Below the pieces are notes generated by a model. It was not told the origin of the DNA. It saw nothing but the letters and a program-made list of their open reading frames with translations, and ran no database searches. A DNA stretch of 64,000 nt, taken from positions 1-64,000 of the forward strand of contig CAWEBX010000007.1 of assembly GCA_963807355.1 (NCBI GenBank), read 5' to 3'. Positions 39,708-49,550 of the stretch are shown here, in pieces (within the stretch, counting starts at the first letter, position 1; each line of letters starts with the position of its first letter). The DNA comes from Nitrobacter sp963807355 (GTDB lineage: Bacteria; Pseudomonadota; Alphaproteobacteria; Rhizobiales; Xanthobacteraceae). A program made the position numbers and the translations under genes.

Positions 39708-40454
39708 ATGGCCGGACATTCCCAATTCAAGAACATCATGCACCGCAAGGGCAGGCAGGATGCCCAGAAGTCGAAGCTGTTCAGCAAGCTGGCGCGCGAA
39801 ATCACGGTCGCGGCCAAGCTGGGGGCGCCCGATCCGGCGATGAATGCGCGGCTGCGCGCCGCCATGATCGCGGCGCGGGCGGAAAATATGCCCAAGGACA
39901 ACATCGAGCGCGCGATCAAGAAGGCCAGCGGCAACGACGCCGAGAGCTATGACGAACTGCGTTACGAAGGCTACGGTCCCGGCGGCGTCGCGGTTATCAT
40001 CGAAGTGCTGACCGACAATCGCAACCGCGCCGCCTCCGATATCCGCTCGTACTTCACCAAGTCCGGCGGCAATCTCGGCGAAACCGGCTCGGTGTCGTTC
40101 ATGTTCGACCGGCTCGGCGTTATTGAATACGACGCGGGCAAGGCCTCGGCCGACGACATGCTGGAAGCTGCCATTGAGGCCGGCGCCGACGACGTGGTGT
40201 CGGGCGAGGGCGGCCACGAAATCTATGCCTCGCAGGACACCTTCCGCGAGGTCGCCAAGGCGCTGGAAGCCAGGTTCGGCGAGGCGCGCAAGGTCGCCTT
40301 GATCTGGAAACCGCAGAACACGGTCGCCGTCGATGACGACACCGGCGAGAAGTTGCTCAAGCTGATCGACCTTCTGAACGAGCACGACGACGTGCAGAAC
40401 GTCTATGCCAACTTCGAGGTGTCGGACGCGCTGATGGCGAAGCTGGGGGGGTGA
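39708..40454 (+). CDS. yebC: YebC/PmpR family regulator
   Basis: An intact 248-residue frame starts MAGHSQFKNIMHRKGRQDAQ, the invariant YebC opening. MPKDNIERAIKKASGNDAES and YEGYGPGGVAVIIEVLTDNR follow. The family binds DNA as a transcription regulator and has recently also been linked to ribosome stalling relief. The final GTGA overlaps the NUDIX start. Confidence 0.97.
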   Translation: MAGHSQFKNIMHRKGRQDAQKSKLFSKLAREITVAAKLGAPDPAMNARLRAAMIAARAENMPKDNIERAIKKASGNDAESYDELRYEGYGPGGVAVIIEVLTDNRNRAASDIRSYFTKSGGNLGETGSVSFMFDRLGVIEYDAGKASADDMLEAAIEAGADDVVSGEGGHEIYASQDTFREVAKALEARFGEARKVALIWKPQNTVAVDDDTGEKLLKLIDLLNEHDDVQNVYANFEVSDALMAKLGG

Positions 40455-40921
40455 GCGCGGTCTCGCATGGCTCCCTGCGTCTGCGCCCCGCGGCGCGGCT
40501 GCTGTTGCTCGACCCCGACGAGCGCCTGCTGCTGTTTCGTTTCGCCCATAAGGACAGCGCGTCAGCGGACAGAAGCTTTTGGGCGACCCCGGGGGGCGCT
40601 GTCGACGATGGCGAGACCTTCGAACAGGCAGCGATCAGGGAGTTATGGGAGGAGACCGGCCTGCGTGTCGCCAGCGTCGGACCGGAAATCGCGCAGCGCC
40701 AATTCGTTCTCGAACTCATCGGCGGCGAGCGTGTGATGGCCGACGAGCGGTTCTTTCTGGTGAGAACCGGCTATCATGCCGTGTCCAGCGGGGCGTGGAC
40801 CGAGCTTGAACGCGAGGTGATGGCGGAATATCGCTGGTGGTCGCGCGCCGAACTCGCGAGGCCTACCGAACAGGTCTTCCCGGAGGATATTCTGGACATG
40901 CTTGCGACGACGGCTTCTTGA
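40451..40921 (+). CDS. NUDIX hydrolase
   Basis: GTG at 40451 overlaps the yebC stop (GTGA), so the start is strongly supported. It reads RLRPAARLLLLDPDERLLLF. The Nudix box is GGAVDDGETFEQAAIRELWE followed by ETG, matching GX5EX7REUXEEXGU. It ends DMLATTAS, 156 residues, intact. It hydrolyses a nucleoside-diphosphate-linked substrate that cannot be predicted. Confidence 0.93.
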   Translation: MSAVSHGSLRLRPAARLLLLDPDERLLLFRFAHKDSASADRSFWATPGGAVDDGETFEQAAIRELWEETGLRVASVGPEIAQRQFVLELIGGERVMADERFFLVRTGYHAVSSGAWTELEREVMAEYRWWSRAELARPTEQVFPEDILDMLATTAS

Positions 40922-41091
40922 GGCGCGCGCCTTGCCGTCGCGCAGGGTCACATCAATTTTCCGAACCTGAGTGATCGCGCTTTTTTCTTGACGCCGTCCG
41001 GCTGAAGGATCATGTCAGCCAAGCGGGATGCTTGCGGCCTCGGTCGCACGCCCATCACTGGAACACCACACAAATGCCAAGCGACAGTCCG
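40922..41091. other. Upstream part of the mgtE leader region
   Basis: No gene is visible. The region should contain the mgtE promoter. Confidence 0.4.
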
Positions 41092-41109
41092 GGTACCTTG
41101 CAAGGTACC
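41092..41109. promoter_or_regulatory. 18-bp perfect palindrome in the mgtE leader
   Basis: GGTACCTTGCAAGGTACC is a perfect inverted repeat, about 90 bp before the mgtE start. It is followed by two further GTACCTCGCC copies that could compete for pairing. It may be a protein operator or the first stem of an RNA leader. Confidence 0.5.
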
Positions 41110-41138
41110 TCGCCACGTACCTCGCCGACAGCGGCGCC

Positions 41139-41199
41139 GGTCTGAGAGCTTGATGAGCTCACCAGGCCTGCCGTTGCCGGCAGACCACGAAGGTGAGCT
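41139..41199 (+). promoter_or_regulatory. RNA hairpin covering the mgtE ribosome-binding site
   Basis: AGCTCACC 41156-41163 pairs perfectly with GGTGAGCT 41192-41199, which contains the Shine-Dalgarno and abuts the ATG at 41200. Inside, CTGCCG 41168-41173 pairs with CGGCAG 41178-41183. A competing stem, GGTCTG 41139-41144 with CAGACC 41181-41186, would disrupt the inner hairpin. This looks like a translational switch. Confidence 0.55.
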
Positions 41200-42574
41200 A
41201 TGACGGATACCCACACCGCCACAACGGACGGCGACCTCGATGTGTTCGCGCTGGCCTCGCGCCTGAGCGACGGCCATGTCGCCGACAACGTCGAAATTCT
41301 CAACCAGCTCGAGCCGCAGGACGCCGCCGCGGTGCTGGTGCTGTTGCCGGTCGATATTTCGGTCGAGATCCTCGACAAGCCGGAACTGAATTTCGGCCCC
41401 GAGATCGTCGAGGCGCTGCCGCGGCAGCACCGCCATCATCCTGCTGGCTGACATGTCGGCGGACATCGCCGCCGATATCGTGCAGCAGCTCGATGAGCCG
41501 GCCCGCACCGAACTGATGCAGGGGCTCGACGCGGCGACGCGCACGACCATCGAGGGCCTGCTCGCCTACCCGGAGAACACCGCGGGCGCGATGATGACGA
41601 CCGAGTTCGTCAGCGTGCCCGCGACCTGGACCGTGGAGCGCACCCTGCAGCATATCCGTCAGGTCGAGCGCACCCGCGAGACGGTCTATGCCATCTATGT
41701 GCTGGATGCCTTCACCCGCCGGCTGGTCGGCGCGGTGTCGCTGCGGCGGCTGATCGCCGGCGAGCCTTCGGCCAAGATCGCCGATCTGGCGCGCTCGCCG
41801 ATCACCACCTCGCCCGCTGACGGATCGCGAAGAGGTCGCGCGTCTGATCTCGCGGCACGACCTGCTGGCGGTGCCTGTCGATCGACAAGGCCGGGCATGT
41901 GCTCGGCATCGTCACGGTCGACGACATCATCGACGCCATCATCGAGGAAAACACCGAGGACGTGCAGAAGTTCGGCGGCATGGCAGGCAACCGACGAACC
42001 GTATCTGCAGGTTGGGCTGCCGGGCATGATCCGCAAGCGCGGCGGCTGGCTCTGCGTGCTGTTCCTCGGCGAGCTGCTGACCGCCAGCGCCATGCAGCAC
42101 TTCGAGGGCGAGCTGGAAAAGGCCATGGTGCTGACGCTGTTCATCCCGCTGATCATGAGTTCCGGCGGCAATTCCGGCTCGCAGGCGACCTCGCTCCTGA
42201 TCCGCGCGCTGGCGCTGCGCGAGGTCAGGCTCGGCGACTGGTGGCGCGTGGCCTTGCGCGAACTGCCGACGGGACTGATCCTCGGCGCCATGCTGGGCGT
42301 CATCGGACTGGTCCGCGTGGTGGCCTGGCAGAAGCTCGGCATTTACGACTATGGCGAGCACTGGATGCTGATCGGGCTGACCGTCGCGGCCGCGCTGATC
42401 GGCGTCGTGACCTTCGGCTCGGTGTCCGGATCGATGCTTCCGTTCATCCTGCAACGGGCCGGCTTCGATCCCGCGAGCGCTTCGGCGCCGCTGGTGGCAA
42501 CGCTGGTCGATGTCACCGGGCTGATGATCTATTTCAGCGTGGCGCTGCTGATCTTGAGTGGCACGCTGCTGTAG
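41200..42574 (+). CDS. mgtE: Magnesium transporter MgtE
   Basis: MTDTHTATTDGDLDVFALAS starts at 41200. The cytosolic N-domain (QLEPQDAAAVLVLLPVDISV) is followed by CBS domains (MMTTEFVSVPATWTVERTLQ; HVLGIVTVDDIIDAIIEENT-like in shifted frame). The five-helix channel has the signature MSSGGNSGSQATSLLIRALA. It ends ALLILSGTLL. Full length, about 455 residues. Four frame breaks between 41420 and 41990 each fit one extra base. It carries Mg2+ inward, and its activity is gated by the cytosolic domains. Confidence 0.94.
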
Positions 42575-42620
42575 GGCATTTCCGGTGAAGTGGATGCGAC
42601 CACCAAATAGCTTGGAGCGC

Positions 42621-42643
42621 CCGTTCTGATTTCATCAGAACGG
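42621..42643. repeat. Perfect hairpin repeat (10-bp stem, 3-base loop)
   Basis: CCGTTCTGAT-TTC-ATCAGAACGG lies 46 bp after mgtE. No T-run follows, so it is more likely an intergenic palindromic repeat of the rhizobial type than an intrinsic terminator. Confidence 0.6.
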
Positions 42644-42778
42644 TGAGCGCATAGGTCACAATTCACCATAAGCGGCGTCATTGCGACGCGTCGACGCAAG
42701 CTCCTGGAACCTTTCCACTCCACTTCGCTCGAAACCACCATAGTAGCGGGGCGCTACGCGTTCGCTGAAGGCGCATGC

Positions 42779-43192
42779 CTAATCATTTACGCCAACCTCC
42801 GTAAGAAGGAATCCGGTTGGCGTTCTGGTGAAGGTAAAAATGCTCTCGCCGCAGATGACAAAGTAGTTGTCGTTGTTCTCGCCATCTCGACCGTATTCCG
42901 CTTTCTTCCGCTGGATGCACGCACGATCTTTCGCGGGGAACAGTTCCGGATAGGCCTTCGCCCGAAACTGTGCGGCATCCGCGTACGCCTTGTCACCCAT
43001 GAAAGGCAGCTTGGTCATGCTGGCGACGGCAGCCGGATCGTTCGCTTTCAAAGCCGCCCGGAACTTGACGATAAAGGCATTGAATTCCGCCTCCAAGGCA
43101 GGAGACGCGGCGGTTTTTTTCGGCGCTTGCGCGAGTGCAAGCGCAGGGCTCGTGAGGACGGACGCAAGGACGATTCTGAACAGTATGCTCAT
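42779..43192 (-). CDS. Exported hypothetical protein
   Basis: Intact 137-residue frame. MSILFRIVLASVLTSPALAL is a signal peptide with an AxA-type cleavage region (ALAQA). The mature part has NAFIVKFRAALKANDPAAVA and a single pair of cysteines (DRACIQ, VICGES). The pattern resembles small periplasmic proteins of rhizobia with unknown role. It is paired with another exported protein upstream on the same strand. Confidence 0.8.
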   Translation of the reverse strand: MSILFRIVLASVLTSPALALAQAPKKTAASPALEAEFNAFIVKFRAALKANDPAAVASMTKLPFMGDKAYADAAQFRAKAYPELFPAKDRACIQRKKAEYGRDGENNDNYFVICGESIFTFTRTPTGFLLTEVGVND

Positions 43193-43323
43193 TGTGGTGA
43201 AAACCCCGTCAGAATGCGGTTGAAGGTAGCTCGACGCGCGACCTGACTGACCGCCTCAATTCTTCTTGGCGAGTACTCTTTTCGTCCGTGCTTCAGCACC
43301 GGCGGTTTATGCTTGTCGGTTCA

Positions 43324-43932
43324 TCATTCAGCGATGCCTTGCACAATCTCTTCCGCGGCCTTGGTTCTCATTCCGCCGATCGTCGGCTTGTCTTTGCCGC
43401 ATACGAACGATGCCGCTGCGTCGGCGAGCGCATGCGCAGCTTCATTGGCATTCGGGTTCGTTCCGGTGTCAACAGCTCCCATGACGCAGGCGGTACCCTG
43501 TGCGACCCGGATCACGGCGAGGACCTGGTCGCCCGCAACCGGTAAATCCTGTTTCTGGAATTTCATCCTGACGATCGCGGCATAAGGCTCGAACTCCTCG
43601 CCCTTGCCAGATCCGCGCCAGTCGACGGTCAATCCGGCGGACCATGCTTCCACCGCCCAGATGATCTTTTGCGGGTGAGCCCCCTTCGGCCAGCGGAAGC
43701 CTATCCGCAGACGAGTTCCCAGGGCGTTGACCAGCACCTGCGCGCCACCGACGCCAGGACATGTCTTGAGCTGGTCTTCCTCGTCGCCCGGCTCGTCGCC
43801 GATCGGAGCGAAGGTGCAGTCCTTGTTGGCAATGGAGGTGAACCGGTTTTGCGCGGCGGTTGGCGAATCGGCCGAAACAGCGGTGCCGGAGATCGTCATG
43901 AAGAGGAAGAAAACGGCAACTGCTATCCGCAT
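43324..43932 (-). CDS. Exported hypothetical protein
   Basis: Intact 202-residue frame starting MRIAVAVFFLFMTISGTAVS, a clear signal peptide ending VSA-D. Later blocks include NKDCTFAPIGDEPGDEEDQL, CPGVGGAQVLVNALGTRLRI and ACVMGAVDTGTNPNANEAAH. Four cysteines are spread along it. I do not recognise a family. It is divergent from ruvC. Confidence 0.8.
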   Translation of the reverse strand: MRIAVAVFFLFMTISGTAVSADSPTAAQNRFTSIANKDCTFAPIGDEPGDEEDQLKTCPGVGGAQVLVNALGTRLRIGFRWPKGAHPQKIIWAVEAWSAGLTVDWRGSGKGEEFEPYAAIVRMKFQKQDLPVAGDQVLAVIRVAQGTACVMGAVDTGTNPNANEAAHALADAAASFVCGKDKPTIGGMRTKAAEEIVQGIAE

Positions 43933-44226
43933 GACGCTTGAGATTCCTCTTCGGCTCGGTCTTGGAGACGGATCTGCCGCCCTTACGACGTGGCTATCCC
44001 GTCCTCGAGCGGACCATGTTCAGCCGAACATGGATCAATCGGTCGGGACGGCGGATACAGCTTTGTCGTTACCGGAACGGGCAAGGTTCGACAAACCAGG
44101 ATTGGCCGCAACGTTGCTCATCATGGCCCCGCCTCGGGAGACTGTCTTGGCCGTGCGATTGCGTTGAAACGAATAGAGCCGGAGCCCTTGGGGGACGCAG
44201 CGGGATGCTTTGCGCTAACATGGGCC
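43933..44226. promoter_or_regulatory. Divergent intergenic region upstream of ruvC
   Basis: About 290 bp between the exported protein (minus) and ruvC (plus). It must hold both promoters. No clear boxes or operators could be assigned. Confidence 0.35.
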
Positions 44227-44744
44227 ATGACCTCCTCACCGATTCGCATTCTGGGCATTGACCCCGGCCTGCGCCGCACCGGCTGGGGCGTGCTCGACAT
44301 CGAGGGCAACCGGCTGATCTTCGTCGGCTGCGGCTCGGTGGAGACGCGCGAACAGCATGGCGCTGGCGAGCCGGCTGCTGGCGATCCATGAAGGGCTCGG
44401 CCGGGTGCTCGACCAGTTCCGCCCGGCGGAGGCTGCGATCGAGCAGACCTTCGTCAACAAGGACGGCGTGGCCACGCTGAAGCTCGGGCAGGCGCGCGGC
44501 GTCGCGATGCTGGCGCCGGCGATGTTCGGCATCGCGGTGGCGGAATACGCGCCCAATCAGGTGAAGAAGACCGTGGTCGGCGCGGGCCACGCCGACAAGG
44601 CCCAGATCCAGGCGATGCTGAAAATCCTGCTGCCGAAGGCCGATCCGAAGAGCGCCGACGCCGCCGATGCGCTCGCCATCGCCATCACCCACGCGCATCA
44701 CCGGGGTGCATGCGGCGCTGCGGATGAAGGTGGCGGGCGCATGA
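44227..44744 (+). CDS. ruvC: Holliday junction resolvase RuvC
   Basis: MTSSPIRILGIDPGLRRTGW carries the first catalytic Asp. AAIEQTFVNKDGVATLKLGQ has the second acidic residue, and DPKSADAADALAIAITHAHH the last two. A frame break near 44355 and one extra base near 44705 were corrected, and the natural end is ALRMKVAGA. The stop overlaps the ruvA start (ATGA). Confidence 0.95.
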
Positions 44745-45361
44745 TCGGCAAGCTGAAAGGCCTCATCGATTCCTACGGCGAGGATTATCGTGATCCTCGA
44801 TGTCGGCGGCGTCGGCTATCAGGTGCATTGCGCCTCGCGCACGCTGCAGGCGCTGCCGTCGCCGGGCGAGGCGGCGATGCTGTCGATCGAGACCTATGTG
44901 CGCGAGGACCAGATCAAGCTGTTCGGCTTCCGCACCGACAACGAGCGCGAGTGGTTCCGTCTGCTGCAGACGGTGCAGGGCGTCGGTGCGCAGGTGGCGC
45001 TCGCGGTGCTCGGTACGCTATCGCCGGCCGATCTCGCTAACGCCATTGCCTTGCGCGACAAGGCGTGCGGTGGCGCGTACGCCAGGTGTCGGACCGAAGG
45101 TGGCCGAGCGCATCGTCACCGAACTGAAGGACAAGGCGCCGGCGTTCGCCAACGTCGATCCGGCCATTGTGCATCTCGCAGGCGCCATCGATGATCAGCG
45201 CGCGCCGCGTCCGGTGACGGATGCGATCTCGGCGCTGGTCAATCTCGGCTACGGCCAGCCGCAGGCGGCCGCGGCCATCGCGAGCCGCTTCGCGCAGCGC
45301 GGGCGAGAATGCCGAGACCGCGCAACTGATCCGGCTCGGCTTGAAGGAGCTGGCGAGGTGA
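44741..45361 (+). CDS. ruvA: Holliday junction branch-migration protein RuvA
   Basis: MIGKLKGLIDSYGEDY then, after one extra C, VILDVGGVGYQVHCASRTLQ. Helix-hairpin-helix region LQTVQGVGAQVALAVLGTLS, then after one extra T TPGVGPKVAERIVTELKDKA. The C-terminal domain is VTDAISALVNLGYGQPQAAA and the end is LIRLGLKELAR. Three frame breaks. RuvA binds the four-way junction and loads RuvB. Confidence 0.95.
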
Positions 45362-46392
45362 CTGACGTCTCCCGCATCGTCACGCCTGAGCGCCGCGCCG
45401 ACGACGTCGGCGACACCGCGCTGCGGCCGCAGAAGCTGTCCGAGTTCGTCGGACAGGCGCAGGCGCGCGCCAACCTGCAGATCTTCATCGATGCCGCGCG
45501 CAAGCGGAAAGAGGCGCTCGATCACGTGCTGTTCGTCGGCCCGCCCGGTCTCGGCAAGACCACGCTGGCGCAGATCGTCGCGCGTGAACTCGGCGTCGGC
45601 TTTCGCGCCACGTCCGGCCCCGTGATCGCCAAGGCCGGCGATCTCGCAGCACTTCTGACCAACCTCGAAGAACGCGACGTTTTGTTCATCGACGAGATTC
45701 ATCGTCTCTCGCCAGCGGTGGAGGAGGTGCTCTATCCGGCGATGGAGGATTTCCAGCTCGATCTCATCATCGGCGAGGGACCAGCGGCCCGCTCGGTCAA
45801 GATCGAACTTTCGAAGTTCACGCTGGTCGGCGCCACCACGCGCGCGGGGCTCCTGACCAATCCGCTGCGCGACCGCTTCGGGATTCCGGTGCGGTTGAAT
45901 TTCTACACCGAGGATGAGCTGGAGAAGATCGTCAGCCGCGGCGCCCGTGTTCTCAATGTCGGCATGACGGCGGACGGCGCCAACGAGATCGCCCGCCGCG
46001 CCCGCGGCACGCCGCGGATCGCGGGACGGCTGTTGCGGCGGGTGCGCGATTTCGCCTCCGCCGCCGATGCGACGTCGATCGACCGGGGAATCGCCGATCA
46101 TGCGCTGGGCGCGCTGGAAGTCGATGCGGCCGGTCTCGATGCGATGGACCGCCGCTATCTCACGACCATTGCGATGAACTACGGCGGCGGACCGGTCGGC
46201 GTGGAAACCATGGCGGCGGCGCTGTCGGAGCCGCGCGACGCCATCGAGGACATCATCGAGCCATTCCTGATCCAGTGCGGCTACCTGCAGCGCACACCGC
46301 GCGGACGGCTGCTCACCTCGCACGCGTTCCGTCATCTCGGCCTCGCCGAACCCTCGCGCGATCCGTCGCAGTTCGGCCTGTTCGGGCGGTGA
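45358..46392 (+). CDS. ruvB: Holliday junction helicase RuvB
   Basis: GTG at 45358 overlaps the ruvA stop (GTGA). The 344-residue frame is intact. Walker A is GPPGLGKTT and Walker B LFIDEIH. Sensor region GATTRAGLLTNPLRDRFGIP and winged-helix end PRGRLLTSHAFRHLGL are present. It is the motor of the RuvABC complex. Confidence 0.98.
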   Translation: MTDVSRIVTPERRADDVGDTALRPQKLSEFVGQAQARANLQIFIDAARKRKEALDHVLFVGPPGLGKTTLAQIVARELGVGFRATSGPVIAKAGDLAALLTNLEERDVLFIDEIHRLSPAVEEVLYPAMEDFQLDLIIGEGPAARSVKIELSKFTLVGATTRAGLLTNPLRDRFGIPVRLNFYTEDELEKIVSRGARVLNVGMTADGANEIARRARGTPRIAGRLLRRVRDFASAADATSIDRGIADHALGALEVDAAGLDAMDRRYLTTIAMNYGGGPVGVETMAAALSEPRDAIEDIIEPFLIQCGYLQRTPRGRLLTSHAFRHLGLAEPSRDPSQFGLFGR

Positions 46393-46398
46393 GGACGA

Positions 46399-46865
46399 AT
46401 GAATCGTCGCCGCAGCCCCGACGGAACATCTCGACGGTGCGATCCGCGACGGCAGGCATCACATGCAAGATCCGCGTCTATTACGAGGACACGGATTTTT
46501 CCGGCCTCGTCTATCACGCCAACTATCTGCGCTTCATGGAGCGCGGGCGCAGCAACTATCTGCGGCTGCTCGGCGCCGACCAGCGCGCGCTGTTCGCGGA
46601 GGCCGAAAGCGAGGCGCCGGGTTTTGCCTTCGTGGTGCGCTCGATGCAGCTCGAGTTTCTGAAACCCGCGCGGATGGACGACGTGCTCGACATCGTGACG
46701 CGGCCGCTGGAGGTCCGCGGCGCCTCGATCACGCTGCATCAGGAGGTGCGGCGCGGCGAGGTGCTGTTGCTGGACGCCAGGGTGAAGGTGGCCTTCATTT
46801 CCGACGGGCAGGCGAAGCCGATTCCCAAGCCGCTGCGGATGGCGATGAAGGCGGATCAAATCTGA
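46399..46865 (+). CDS. ybgC: Acyl-CoA thioesterase YbgC (tol-pal associated)
   Basis: The hotdog core is clear: IRVYYEDTDFSGLVYHANYL (catalytic D), RFMERGRSNYLRLLGADQRA and RSMQLEFLKPARMDDVLDIV, ending PLRMAMKADQI. The N-terminus is blurred by one or two frame slips between 46400 and 46475. The natural start probably lies at the ATG 46399 just after ruvB. In most relatives tolQ follows immediately. Here 7.5 kb of accessory genes intervene. Confidence 0.92.
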
Positions 46866-46954
46866 TCATCGGCGATTTGATTGCAAGCCGTGAAAAAGTC
46901 GCGGATGACCGCAATGATCCGGCCATGACGGACCCAGAAAAATCTTCTTCCCGA

Positions 46955-46980
46955 TGTCGATCGCGGCCGGGCCGTTCGTC
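46955..46980 (+). promoter_or_regulatory. Candidate ECF42 promoter upstream of the VOC gene
   Basis: TGTCGA 46955-46960 and CGTC 46977-46980 are separated by 16 bases. The published ECF42 consensus has TGTCGA at -35 and CGA/TC at -10. Spacing is one base shorter than in the other two copies. Confidence 0.45.
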
Positions 46981-47061
46981 CTCGGGTCACATTCCGTTGC
47001 GCAACCTGCACGTTTGCTGGCGGGACCTCGCATCAACCGGGCACATCAACTGGAGCACGCA

Positions 47062-47538
47062 ATGCCCAACATCACCCCGTTCCTTTTGTTCGACACGCAG
47101 GCCGAGGAGGCAGCGAAGTTCTACGTCTCGGTGTTCAGAATTCGAAAATCATCGAAACGATCATATTATGGCGAAGGCGGCTCCATGCCTGCCCGGCACC
47201 GTGCTGATGGTCGGCTTCGAGCTCGAACGGGAACGCGATTCAGGCGCTCAACTGCGGTACGCATTTCCAGTTCAGCGAGGCGATCTCGCTCAGTATCGAC
47301 TGCAAGTCGCAGGACGAGGTTGATTATTTCTGGGACAAGCTGACGGCGGACGGCGGCGCGCCCGTCCAGTGCGGCTGGCTCAAGGACAGGTTTGGCGTGT
47401 CGTGGCAGGTGGTGCCCGATATGATGCCGCGCCTGTTGACAGGATCCGGATCGCGCCAAGGCCAGCCGCGCCATGAAGGCCATGATGAAGATGAAGAAGA
47501 TCGTCATCGCCGATATCGAGGCGGCGGCGCGGGGGTAA
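47062..47538 (+). CDS. PhnB/VOC family protein
   Basis: MPNITPFLLFDTQAEEAAKF is the typical PhnB-like start. In corrected frames it continues GTVLMVGFEL, NCGTHFQFSEAISLSIDCKS, QDEVDYFWDKLTADGGAPVQ, CGWLKDRFGVSWQVVPDMMP and KAMMKMKKIVIADIEAAARG. The C-terminal GWLKDRFGVSWQ block is diagnostic. The function is unknown, with a vicinal-oxygen-chelate fold. Three frame breaks were found, one apparently a missing base. Such genes commonly accompany ECF42 sigma factors. Confidence 0.88.
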
Positions 47539-47721
47539 CTTCTTTTCGCGAACAAACACGGAACTCCGTCATCGCCGGTTGTGAGCCGGAAGATCCAGTA
47601 AACGGAGTCGCGTTTCCGTAACATCAATCGTCGCGTCGGCAATGCAAGAATGTCTGGACCTGTGCGGCTTGCTGCCGTCGAAAACATCTGCCGGCCACAA
47701 TGGGAATTTATTGGGCCATCG

Positions 47722-47748
47722 TGTCGGCTCCGGGCATACTGGTTCGTC
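47722..47748 (+). promoter_or_regulatory. Candidate ECF42 promoter upstream of the YCII-sigma pair
   Basis: TGTCGG 47722-47727, 17-base spacer, CGTC 47745-47748, 28 bases before the YCII start. It matches the motif at 51676 exactly in both boxes and in spacing. Confidence 0.55.
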
Positions 47749-47776
47749 CTGGAGAGCAAGAGAGGACACCTTCGGC

Positions 47777-48146
47777 ATGCTCTACGCTATTCTTTGCTAC
47801 CACAATGAGGACGTCGTCGGCTCCTGGAGCAAGGAGCAGGACGCCGCCGTCATGCAGAAACTTGCGGTCGTGCAGGACAAGCTGAAGAAGCAGGGCCGGC
47901 TCGGCCCGGTGGCACGGCTGCTGCCGACGACCGCAGCGACCACGCTTGCGCAAGGAAGATCCGCCGCTGATCGTCGACGGTCCGTTCGCTGAAACCAAGG
48001 AGCAGTTGCTCGGCTTCTACCTGATCGACTGCAAGAACCTCGACGAGGCGCTGGAGACGGCGCAGGAACTCGGCAAGGCCAATCCGGGCGGTTCCTATGA
48101 AATCCGTCCCGTCGGCCTGTTCGATGCCGGAGGGGCCCTGACATGA
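47777..48146 (+). CDS. YCII/DGPF-family protein
   Basis: MLYAILCYHNEDVVGSWSKE starts at 47777. After one extra T near 47945 the frame continues RKEDPPLIVDGPFAETKEQL. The DGPFAETKE block names the DGPF family. It ends VGLFDAGGALT. About 122 residues. The stop overlaps the sigma-factor start (ATGA), so the two are translated together. DGPF proteins are the standard partners of ECF42 sigma factors, and their biochemical role is unknown. Confidence 0.93.
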
Positions 48147-49413
48147 CCGACGTCGCCTGGATCGATGCGGCCCTGACGGCGGCGCGACCCCAGGCGCTCG
48201 GCGCGCTCTTGCGCTATTTCCGCGATCTCGACACAGCCGAGGAGGCGTACCAGAATGCCTGCTTGCGGGCGCTTGAGGAACTGGCCGGAAAACGGCCCGC
48301 CGCGCGATCCGGCGGCGTGGCTGATTCTGGTCGGCCGCAACGCCGCGCTCGACGAGGTGCGGCGGCGGAGCAAGCAGCAGAAATTACCGGACGACGACTG
48401 TGATCTCCGACCTCGGCGACGCCGAGAGCGAAATCGCCGAGCGGCTCGACGGCTCGCACTACCGCGACGATATTTTGCGTTTGCTGTTCATCTGCTGCCA
48501 TCCTGATTTGCCTGCGACGCAGCAGATCGCGCTGGCGCTGCGTATCGTCTCTGGTCTGACGGTGAAGCAGATCGCGCGTGCATTTCTCGTCAGCGAAGCC
48601 GCGATGGAGCAGCGCATCACCCGTGCCAAGGCGGCGGTGGCGAAGGCCGGCGTCGCCTTCGAGACGCCTGGCGCGGTCGAGCGCAGCGAGCGGCTCGGCG
48701 TGGTTGCCGCCATGATCTACCTCGTCTTTAACGAAGGTTATTCGGCAAGCGGCGACACTTCCGGGATCCGTGCGCCGCTGTGCGAGGAGGCGATTCGGCT
48801 GGCGCGGCTGCTGCTGCGGCTGTTCCAGAACGAGCCGGAGATCATGGGGCTGACGGCATTGTTGCTGTTGCAGCATGCCCGCGCCGCCGCACGCTTCGAT
48901 TCCGACGGCGAGGTGATCCTGCTCGACGATCAGGACCGCAGTCTGTGGAACCGAAAGATGATCGCGGAAGGCACGGCGCTGATCGACAAGGCGATGCGTC
49001 ATCGTCGCGCCGGCCCCTATCAGGTGCAGGCGGCAATCGCGGCGCTTCATGCGAGCGCGCCAAAGCCGGAGGATACCGACTGGCGCCAGATCGATCTTCT
49101 TTACGCGACGCTGGAGCAATTGCAGCCGTCGCCGGTGGTGACGCTCAATCGCAGCGTGGCCGTCTCCAAGGTGAAGGGGCCGGAAGCGGCGCTGGCGCTG
49201 ATCTCGCCGCTGGAGCAGCGGCTGTCAGGCTATTTTCACTTCTTCGGCGTGAAGGGCGCATACCTGATGCAACTCGGCCGCGACGAGGAAGCCCGCGTTG
49301 CATTCGACCGCGCCATCGCGCTCGCCAATACCTCGGCGGAGGCGGCGCATATCCGCATGCATCTGGATCGATTGGTGAAAGACAGCGCGCCGCGCGCGCA
49401 GGCGGCGAAGTAG
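48143..49413 (+). CDS. ECF42-type RNA polymerase sigma factor
   Basis: MTDVAWIDAALTAARPQALG starts at 48143. Region 2 reads DTAEEAYQNACLRALE, and region 4 LTVKQIARAFLVSEAAMEQR. The long C-terminal extension (about 200 residues, LFQNEPEIMGLTALLLLQHA ... NRSVAVSKVKGPEAALALIS) with TPR-like helices is the hallmark of ECF42, which lacks an anti-sigma factor. Two extra bases near 48295 and 48402 break the frame, and the remainder is clean. About 420 residues. Three matching promoters lie nearby. Confidence 0.93.
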
Positions 49414-49550
49414 ATCTGGCGTAAGAAATTGACTCAAGCCCGCTTATGGCGTGGGACTCCTCTCGGAGATTTCCAAATCGTAAAAGCCGCATCGAAAAAT
49501 GAATTGGCTCTCCAATGTGCTGATTAATCAGCTCTTGGTACGAAGACAGC

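Noticed and set aside
41092..41199. Known M-box or mgtA-type Mg2+ riboswitch
   Set aside because: I do not see the conserved M-box core sequences. The structure is described as a new candidate instead.
44800..46392. 530-residue single ORF over ruvA-ruvB
   Set aside because: The first part is ruvA read in a wrong frame and only the last 344 residues are RuvB. RuvB starts at GTG 45358.
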